A model generated the notes under the pieces. The model was not told where the DNA came from and ran no database searches. It saw only the letters and a list, made by a program, of their open reading frames with translations. A DNA stretch of 25,000 bases from Cristatella mucedo (taxonomy: Eukaryota > Bryozoa > Phylactolaemata > Cristatellidae), in NCBI GenBank assembly GCA_009760855.2, contig WPIO01000040.1:1170001-1195000 (forward strand). The letters run 5' to 3'. Shown here piece by piece: positions 18,164-25,000 of this stretch (positions are counted from its first letter, which is position 1; every line of letters begins with the position of its first letter). Position numbers and translations under genes: made by a program.

Positions 18164-18384
18164 AGAGCGGGCAACGCAGAACCGTGCGCTGCCCGCACTC
18201 TAACCCACGTCCTCATGAAGGTGATGGGCGGACGGCACGTTGCAGCCCCAAGGCTAAGACCCTGTCCGGACGGCTAGCGGAGCCCGTCCCCGAGCTGAAA
18301 ACGCAAAAATTGCTGGCGAAAAGACGAAAAAAGATCGGCCAATTCAGCGGCCAATTCTCGCGTGTGAAGCGGAAGAAGAGCGAA

Positions 18385-18426
18385 GAGCGGCGAGTTGCAG
18401 CGCCCGCTCGCTGCAACTCGCCGCTC
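18385..18426. repeat. Perfect 18-bp inverted repeat, 6-base loop
   Basis: The arms 18385-18402 (GAGCGGCGAGTTGCAGCG) and 18409-18426 are exact reverse complements around the loop CCCGCT. Arm GC content is high, so the RNA or single-stranded DNA would form a very stable hairpin. The arms are short for a transposon terminus and no gene is recognised around it. Confidence 0.95.
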
Positions 18427-18727
18427 GAAACTCGGGCCCGGAAGTTTGTGCTCCTAACCATCGGATTAATTTCGAGCGGCTCTCGTGGCTTCGAGCGTCC
18501 GCCCTGCCTCTTTGAGCGCTGCAGTGACCGGCCCCAGAGCGGCCGGCGAAGTCGCCACCCGCTCGCTCGCTCGCTCGTCGAACCCCGTTTGCCAGTCGCT
18601 GTTTTCGGGCGGCAAGCCAATCAGGAGGCAGAACGTCTTTAGCTCGAATTCGGCGTTCGTCATAATCCATCGCCTACGCTGCGGACGCCGCGATGCTTAT
18701 CTCACGGCGATCCTAACCCGGATAGAG

Positions 18728-18888
18728 AGACGGGGACAGAAACAGAGACCGACAGAGAGCAAGAGAGAGAGAGAGAGAGTGAGGGTGAGAGAGAAAGAGG
18801 AAGAGAGTGAGCGAGAGTGACAGAAGAGAGAATGAGATTGAGAGAGAGACAGAGACAGACAGACAGACAGAGAGATAGAAAGAGAGAA

Positions 18889-18919
<31 letters not shown>

Positions 18920-18942
18920 TCGAAGAGAGAGAAAGAGAGACG

Positions 18943-18982
<40 letters not shown>

Positions 18983-19083
18983 GGGAGAGAAAGAGAAAGG
19001 GAGAGAGAGAGAAAGAGAGAGAGACAGAGAGAGACAGAGAAAGAGAGAGAGGGAGAGAGAGAGAGAGAGAAGAGAGAGACAGA
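18728..19083. repeat. ~350-bp (GA)n tract
   Basis: GA dinucleotides with scattered CAGA, AAGA and GACA variants. It gives long artefactual open frames on both strands. Confidence 0.95.
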
Positions 19084-19387
19084 GTGTGAGGCTGGGCACG
19101 GCCGCCGTGAATCGAAGCTGCGCTGGACGCATTATCAAAAATCAATGAGCGCGTTTTAGTGGGACAATTTAGTGCTCAATCAAGCTCAAGGTTCGCGTGA
19201 GACTAAGTTAGTTTAGCTTCAGAAATCAATTTAGTCGTTCGTATTTCGGCATCCTATCGAATAGCCACCGCCTCCGCCAGAGCTTCCTCCCCGAGTCTCG
19301 GAACGGACGTCTGTCATCGCGGTCATCGGGCAAACAGACATTTCGGAAAAGTGCGAACACACCCGAAAGTGCAGTAGCCGCCCCCCC

Positions 19388-19475
19388 CCCGGGCTGAGAG
19401 CCAGGGGCTGAGGCATAGAAGTCAAGACGAGATGTAACAAATGCGTGGACCAAATTTCTTTCGGCAGCGCACGCC
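19388..19475 (-). mobile_element. Short LINE ORF2 fragment
   Basis: The - strand translation AAERNLVHAFVTSRLDFY matches the LVHAFVTSRLDYCNSLL motif of LINE ORF2 C-terminal regions, then similarity ends. Confidence 0.6.
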
Positions 19476-19682
19476 TCATCTGAGCTCAATGCTGCTCAAT
19501 CTTTGCAATGTAGCGGCGTAGCTCGAGAAGTCGGCAGACTCGACTCGGGAGCTTCGAGATGTGGTTTCGTGTGCGGCGATTTCGAGACATTTCGGAACAG
19601 CGAACCTCGATTCGTCTCGCAGGAGGCTACGCAGACTCGGTGGGCGAGCTGGTTTCGACGGCTAAGCTTCACGCTTTCTCAG

Positions 19683-19912
19683 CGAGGCCTGCCCGAAGCG
19701 AGGCCTGCCCGAAGCGAGGCCTGCCCGAAGCGAGGCCTGCCCGAAGCGAGGCCTGCCCGAAGCGAGGCCTGCCCGAAGCGAGGCCTGCCCGAAGCGAGGC
19801 CTGCCCGAAGCGAGGCCTGCCCGAAGCGAGGCCTGCCCGAAGCGAGGCCTGCCCGAAGCGAGGCCTGCCCGAAGCGAGGCCTGCCCGAAGCGAGGCTTGC
19901 CCGAAGCGAGGC
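19683..19912 (+). repeat. 16-bp minisatellite, 14 copies plus a partial
   Basis: The unit CGAGGCCTGCCCGAAG repeats from 19683 to 19906 without interruption. Only the 14th copy has a change (C to T). The unit has no stop codon on either strand, and 16 is not a multiple of 3. Open frames across it therefore show a 16-residue repeat that cycles all three frames. Near-identity suggests recent expansion. Confidence 0.97.
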
Positions 19913-20293
19913 TCTCGTCGTTATTCGCTTCGCTTGCCGCTAAGTTTGCCGCCATCCGAGCGCGAATGTCAGCGACGAGATGACGGAGGCCACTCGACCG
20001 AGCGGCGTCGGCTCAGTTCACGCTCGGTTCGCTCAATGGACGCGATCTCGTCGTTGCTGGGTACGGGCTACCTCCCCGACATACGAACTACCTCCCCGAT
20101 CGCCCGATCGTCTTTTCGAGACTCGTCTAGCCTGACTCGGCTTCTGCCGGCTGAAACGAAACGAGAACCTCGGCGCCGCCGCGAGAGCTTCGAGGTCGGC
20201 CATCATTGTGGTTAACACGTCGATGTCGTAGCGTTGGCGATGCGGGCTCCCCGGTATCGCCTACGGTCAAATCCCCATTCGGAGTGGCCGAGC

Positions 20294-20415
20294 GCCGACG
20301 GAGGGAGCGCCGAAACGTGGCGGCCGCCCGCCTAACCTATAACCTAACCTATAACCTAACCTAACCTAACCCGCCTAACGGATATGACCAAGCCGACGGA
20401 GGGAGCGCCGAAACG
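20294..20415 (+). repeat. Interstitial CCTAA-type array between two 24-bp direct repeats
   Basis: An identical 24-base sequence beginning GCCGACGGAGGGAGCGCC lies at 20294-20317 and 20392-20415. Between them (20331-20372) are CCTAACCTATAACCTAACC-type repeats, a degenerate array of CCTAA, the complement of TTAGG. Confidence 0.85.
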
Positions 20416-20779
20416 GGGCCGCTGCCCCGCCTAACGGAAGCCCTCCCAGGTCGCCAAGGTCGTTGGCTACTCAGAGAGCGCTATTCGGCGGTCGCAACGT
20501 TTGAGTTATCGCCTACGCCGTGCCCCCAGATGTAAATTTCGTTAGAAAGACTGGATTCCCCCGAGGCGAGCCCGGGCACTAAAAGCGGGCACTCGAATGG
20601 GAACAAGTGGGTTAACATCGTGTCCTTTCAAAAGCTGCACAGACAGTCTGAACGCGTCGTTGCTGAGAGCGCAGGCCTGGGAAATCGCCCTCTCGCTTCG
20701 CAGCATCCGGTTGACTGGCATCCGCAGTCGTTTGCGAATAGCACCCGTCGGCGGGGCAGAGGCTGTTCTTATAATAATT

Positions 20780-20881
20780 AACTAAAACCCAATAATAATA
20801 AAAGTATTAACGTGAATAGTTGGTAGTCTGTCTGGCGCCCTGAGGGAGAGCTAAGTTACTTTCCAGGCGCTTTACGAATCA
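20780..20881 (-). mobile_element. Diverged LINE/SINE 3' tail
   Basis: On the - strand it reads GTAAAGCGCCTGGAAAG, then CTCAGGGCGCC, and ends near ATTATTATT. It matches the shared tail with several changes. Confidence 0.6.
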
Positions 20882-21395
20882 CTGCCGGAGAATCAATAAC
20901 CGGGGGCTGGTAGGGCTGATGATGTCGTGCTTGGACAAATGTGCAAAAGCGCACAAATGCCGACAGGCTTCCACAAGCGGTGCCAAAGCGCGCCAAAGCC
21001 ACCCGGGGCCACCGCTTACTGGGACGTCTGGTTAATTGCGCTCGCCAAATCGTGTACAGGTGAGCACAGGTGAGTCACAGGTAAGGCGAAGATAAGGCAC
21101 GTGTGCACACGTGCAAGAAAGACGAGCTCAGTGGGGCAAAGCAGGAAAAGCTGAGCTTGAGTCGCTGATGCATCTTTATCCGAAACTTAGACGATGCAAA
21201 GTCGATGCAGGTTTTGCACCGACAGCAGCCAAAGCGAGTTCCGGACTTTCACGGGGGTATTCGAACTGGATCTTCGGAGGCCTCGATCTTCAAAATATTT
21301 CAACTCAGCTCGAGGGACGGCAAGACGTCTGGCAGCCGGGCGGCGGCGGGTGGTACGAGAGCGCGAAACTGTCTACTGGGCTACGGGGGGGGGGG

Positions 21396-21460
21396 GGCCG
21401 GAGAGGCGGGCCGGAGAGGCGGGCCGGAGAGGCGGGCCGGAGAGGCGGGCCGGAGAGGCG
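21396..21460 (+). repeat. 13-bp tandem repeat, 5 copies
   Basis: The unit GGCCGGAGAGGCG repeats five times directly after a run of G beginning at 21385. Confidence 0.95.
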
Positions 21461-21560
21461 GGCCGATGGATGGCGCAAGCGCAAGCGAGCGCGGCGACCT
21501 GCGAGCTGGAGAGATGGGGAGGATCTTTGAGTCGGGCCGATGCTTGAAAGGAGCGAGCCA

Positions 21561-21584
21561 AGCTTGGACACGTGTGTCCAAGCT
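21561..21584. repeat. 11-bp inverted repeat around CACGTG
   Basis: AGCTTGGACAC and its exact reverse complement flank a GT centre. The dyad includes an E-box CACGTG. Confidence 0.9.
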
Positions 21585-21640
21585 TCAGGTTCAAGTTCAA
21601 GTTCAAGGTTCAAGTTTCAGGTTCAAGTTCAAGCACCGGC
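21585..21640 (+). repeat. (GTTCAA)n-like tandem repeat
   Basis: Six-base GTTCAA units with GTTTCAG and GGTTCAA variants, about 50 bases. Confidence 0.85.
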
Positions 21641-21685
21641 TAGCTCACCGATGGGTTAACAGCTAGCCGATTCAACTGCCATCGT

Positions 21686-21830
21686 TTGCATGGCAGCAGA
21701 AGAGCCACCGCGCCTATTGCCAACACTTGCAGTGGGCAATGTAGGATTATCCGCCCGCAGGATTCAAATCCACGATACAAATCCGCCGCAGGATTCAAAT
21801 CCACGAAAGCCCGAGCCGTGAAAATTGAGC
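21686..21830 (-). mobile_element. Diverged SINE with duplicated B-box region
   Basis: On the - strand the B-box region GTGGATTTGAATCC occurs twice (complement of GGATTCAAATCCACGA at about 21760 and 21790). GGCGGATAATCCTACATTGC and GGCTCTTCTGC of the SINE body follow. The duplication is internal to this copy. Confidence 0.7.
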
Positions 21831-23239
21831 GCCCAGCCTTTTAGGCTAAGACCCGGGAGCGTGGTGTTGAACCTTGACCTCGTCGGAGTCAATCTACCGT
21901 CGGCTCCCTTCCATTTTATCAGCAGCAGCCGCAGCCGTTCGGCGCGAGCCGCGCTCTGTGACCCGCTAAGCCGGACCCTGCAGCTCGGACACCCTGCTCT
22001 GCCGTGCCGACGGACTCTGACCGTTCGACTCGCACCGAGCGTCAGCGCCCCACTGATGAGAGCGGCCGCTGCGTTGGGCGGCGGCTGTCTCGACCTCTGG
22101 CTCTGCACTCGCAGGTCAAGGTCATCCCGAGATCGATCCAAAGTCGCGAGTGCGAAATGGAAGCCTGGAACGCCGGGCACTCGTGGGTGGTAGGTTTTCG
22201 CCAGCCTCCGTTGCTTCGGCCAAAACTTAAAAGGACTCGCTGCGATCCTCGGGGTCACGGTCGGGTCACCGGGTGGCACACTGCACTGGTCACGGCACAG
22301 CGAGGCTGCGAGCGTGTCACTGGCTGTACGATCGGTCGCAGACCCGTCAGCCTGAGCTGTAGGTAGGAGCAGTTCGGCGCTGCGTGTTCTCGCTCGCATG
22401 AGCCTCGCTCCATGTACCTTGTCCTCGCTTGAACCTTAGGCAGCTGACGGGCCGACCGCGTCGTCTCCTCGGGCGACTCTCTCTCGAATGTCGGGCTTCG
22501 CCGCCGGCCGGCCGCCGCGTGACGAACAATGCTGGCGCAAGGTCGCATCGCTCGGCGGCGCGGACGACGTCGCCCCCATCGTCCGCGGCTCGTCCAGCTG
22601 CAGCAGCTGCCTACTTTCGCAGCTGCAGCAGCTGCCTCGGCGGGGGCCGCTGCCGCGACGACTACCGCATGCCTGGAAGTGTACGTCATCTATTGACCGT
22701 GGGAAGCCACGACTGACGCTGCGCCCTACACCCCACCTGCCTTACAGTGAGGAAGTTAACCCGAGACCGGCTACCTGCCTCGCTCGCTTGCTCTCGGGAG
22801 GTGGCCCCCTTGAGCACACCTGGAGCCCCCGATGGCCCCCCACTCACGTACAATATGCTACTCTCGCGGCGGCTACCGGGGAAAGTTCCGCTGCGGTTTG
22901 AGAGCGGCTCTAGAGGCTTCTCGAACGGCGAGCCTTTTTCGAGTGCAGCTTTAAAGCTGTTTCTCCAGGGAAGGACTGGCACTTGTTTTTTCTAGGTCAG
23001 AACCGGGGAAAGCTGTGCCTTTGGTGCATACCCATTGAGTCAGCTGCTAAGGCGGTTATCCTGGGGAATACTGCTAATTTTAGACAGGCGTCTGAGGAGG
23101 TAATTCCTTTTAGACACGCCTGAGAGAGAGCCTTAAGAGCGCGGAGGCAGGCTCATAAAATGGGAATTGAAAGGCTCGCTGATGACAAGTCTAAAGACAC
23201 CTGCAGGGCTGCGAACCTTTAGCGAGCAGCTCTTGGCAC
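21831..23239. other. GC-rich region without a recognisable gene
   Basis: Long open frames on both strands, but none resembles a known protein and none has a convincing exon structure. An 18-base CAGCTG-rich unit is duplicated at 22595-22637. A short direct repeat around TTTTAGACA(G)GCG lies near 23079-23125. Confidence 0.5.
22595..22637 (+). repeat. CAGCTG-rich direct repeat
   Basis: CAGCTGCAGCAGCTGCCT occurs at 22595-22612 and 22620-22637. Each copy holds two CAGCTG E-boxes. Confidence 0.9.
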
Positions 23240-23460
23240 TACGGAAGTGAAGCATACCCAATGTATTGCATCTCCATCTGTAACCCCACAAGGTCACGAG
23301 TACCACGCTGGCCGAAAAGTTTTCTATAGCGCACTCGCAGCCTAAGCGGCTTTCGGGTACGCGTGCGGTAGCCAACAGACTTCATCGCACGCAACAAACA
23401 GAAGGTGGGAAGCATAGCTGAGTCAGGAGGACAATTGAAATAGTGAGTAGCATGCAAGCA
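23240..23460 (-). mobile_element. LINE 3'-region fragment
   Basis: The - strand translation HATHYFNCPPDSAMLPTF matches HATHYLNCSPDSAMLHTF of the LINE fragment near 1295-1350, and the DNA agrees over about 55 bases. The rest is assigned by adjacency only. Confidence 0.6.
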
Positions 23461-23612
23461 ATAGCTCAGAACAACCGGAAAGGATGCTCCACAGTCGGCA
23501 GCAGGAGAGTCGTTGTCGTTGCATTAGAATTGTGGAAGTGAGTTCCGGTCTACGATCTGCAGAGCCAAAGCGTCCGTCGCCATTTCGGGTCTTTTCGGGA
23601 GGATGGAAGAGC

Positions 23613-23688
23613 ATTTCCGGACGGCGCTCCCACTTCCGGGCGGCGCTCTTACTTCCGGGCGGCGTTCCCACTTCCGGGCGGCGCTCCT
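23613..23688 (+). repeat. Four-copy 19-bp array of ETS-like sites
   Basis: The unit ACTTCCGGGCGGCGCTCCC repeats at 23613, 23632, 23651 and 23670 with few changes. Each copy holds CTTCCGG or TTTCCGG, the complement of the ETS core CCGGAA(G). Further TTCCGG sites lie near 23542 and 23872. This may be a promoter or enhancer, or only a minisatellite. Confidence 0.85.
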
Positions 23689-25000
23689 GCAGTGCGGCGA
23701 TGCTGCCAAACGTGTTCCTTGAGATGAAAAGCCAATTTTTCTTGGAGGCTAAAAACCGCCGCCATGTCTGCACGGTGTTCAATAAACCTGCTGGACAACG
23801 CGCTTTGGGCTCGCTGTATCGGGTTCTCCGACCGAGAGTACGCCAAGCCTTGTCATCCGGGCGCCGAAAACGACTTCCGGGCTACGTTCGTAAGCGCCGT
23901 GCTCCGGGCTCGCTCTCCGAGAATGAGGCGTGCCGAGCTTGTTTCTTCAGAGGGGCGGAACAGCATTTTCGGGCGGTACGCCTTGGGGCGGGGGGGGGGC
24001 GGGGCGCGCGAATTCAGGGCCTGCGTCGCGAGCGTCCGCTCCAGAGGGGAGCGGAAAGGAGGCGTCATCGTCCGGGAGACTACGCCCCAGACGGCTTCTG
24101 TTCGTGGTCGGATTTAAGCCTTCTCGGAGTGCCGCTCGGGCTGCGAAGTTCCTGGAAAATTTCTCTCAAAATTTGCTGCATGACCTGACAAGCAGATGCG
24201 ACCTACCTAGGTTCGCCGTAGTAAATAAGTCGCCCAGGGACTCTACCATTCAGACGCGTTGCTCACGGTCGCTCACGGTTTTTCAAACAGACGCCGCCGC
24301 CGCCGGCGCAGCGCGGCCGGACATACGTAGCGACGCTTTTTCAACAAGCTGGAAAAAGCCTTAAAAATTAAGTGAGTAATGAGCGCTAAGTGCTCGCCGC
24401 CTGCCGATAGCATTTGTGCAGGTTTGTTGTTCGGGAATGCTGCGGCCTTTACCGATCTTTCAAGCTCGCAGCCGTTAAGCTGCGTTCCAGTCAGCTAGAC
24501 GTGTGCGTACGTAGCGCAGATTAGGCAGGGGGCCGGAAGCCGTGCGGTCCCCGTTCCTGGACCGGTAGCCCCCCCTGTGGCCCCGGCATGACAGGGCTCC
24601 TCCGGCTGAGGTGCCATAATTTGCTCAAATACTTATAAACATAAGTTCATAGAAATAGAGGCAAACGCATTAGACACATTCGGAGAAAAGCGCGTCTTCT
24701 GGCAGCGGCGGCTCGCTGTGAGCCACCAGGACAGGGAAAAATGGCTGCGTCACACATCCGGCGACTTAAGGACGTAGGCCCGCTCGATATCGAAGCGTAG
24801 GTGCCCCCTGATCACATTCTCGTCTACGGGCTACGTGCGCGCTTGCGCGGCGGCCGCGTCGCGTGCTCACCCGGCGGTGGCGGCCGCTCCATCGCCGCCG
24901 TCCCAAGCCACACCAACCGCTCGCGGACTCCAACCGGCGTGCCGCGGTGAGACGGTCCGCCTTCGCGGCTGGCGGCACGGCGGCGCAGGCGGAAGCGGTA
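23689..25000. other. GC-rich right end, no gene recognised
   Basis: An ATG in a strong Kozak context (GCCGCCATGT, 23764) opens a 117-residue frame with no known domain. Poly-G interrupts the sequence at about 23990-23998. Another ATG at 24741 (AAAATGGCTGCG) gives 19 residues. Neither is convincing alone. Confidence 0.4.

Noticed and set aside
18213-18670. Overlapping - strand frames near MTNAEFELKTFCLLIGLPPE
   Set aside because: Looks plausible for ~30 residues, but has no recognised domain or splice context and overlaps the perfect hairpin. Too weak to call.
18702-19145. Long Leu/Ser and Arg/Glu open frames
   Set aside because: Translations of the GA tract. The same applies at 3758-4462 and 6059-6444.
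19683-19912. CRISPR-like array
   Set aside because: The repeats are directly adjacent with no spacers, and the genome is eukaryotic.
19503-20215. Open frames of 146 and 218 residues with 16-residue repeats
   Set aside because: Driven by the stop-free 16-bp minisatellite. The flanking residues match no family.
23764-24117. 117-residue frame with a perfect Kozak ATG
   Set aside because: No recognised domain. It crosses a poly-G run and GC-rich repeated segments. Kept only as context for the ETS array.

Overview
This is eukaryotic, almost certainly invertebrate animal, DNA. Coding sequence lies in short exons with GT/AG-type splice sites. Long (CT)n/(GA)n microsatellites, tRNA-derived SINEs and decayed non-LTR (LINE) retrotransposons fill most of the rest. 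I cannot place the phylum. The only hint is a short interstitial CCTAA (=TTAGG) array near 20350, and that is weak evidence.

Two protein-coding genes can be read with confidence, and they converge. On the + strand, 29-5033 holds the 3' part of a TBC1D24/Skywalker-type gene. Five exons in consistent phase encode the end of the TBC domain, a Gln/Gly/Ser-rich linker and a complete C-terminal TLDc domain. Its 5' exons lie outside the window. On the - strand, 16507 down to 11610 (possibly 10177) holds an essentially complete MAGT1/TUSC3 (OST3/OST6 family) gene: signal peptide, CXXC thioredoxin-like domain and four membrane segments in eight readable exons. Only the last few residues and the terminal exon are uncertain. 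Two of its introns are best explained as GC-AG introns.

The convergent intergenic stretch and the introns are a LINE/SINE graveyard. Fragments of the LINE endonuclease (7270-7680), reverse transcriptase (2500-2830, 10550-11420), C-terminal domain (1070-1345, 7950-8620) and 3' UTR (8620-8884, 15374-15600) are all present. The LINE 3' end shares its last ~70 bases, ending in TTA repeats, with SINE copies. This suggests a LINE-SINE partnership seen within one window. Two insertions into LINE sequence have visible target-site duplications.

Right of the MAGT1 promoter (16508-25000) I recognise no protein-coding gene. That region holds a decayed SINE, a perfect 18-bp hairpin, a 350-bp GA tract, a 14-copy 16-bp minisatellite, the CCTAA array, GC-rich mini-repeats and a four-copy 19-bp array of ETS-like sites. 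Long open frames there are mostly products of GC richness and of repeats lacking stop codons.
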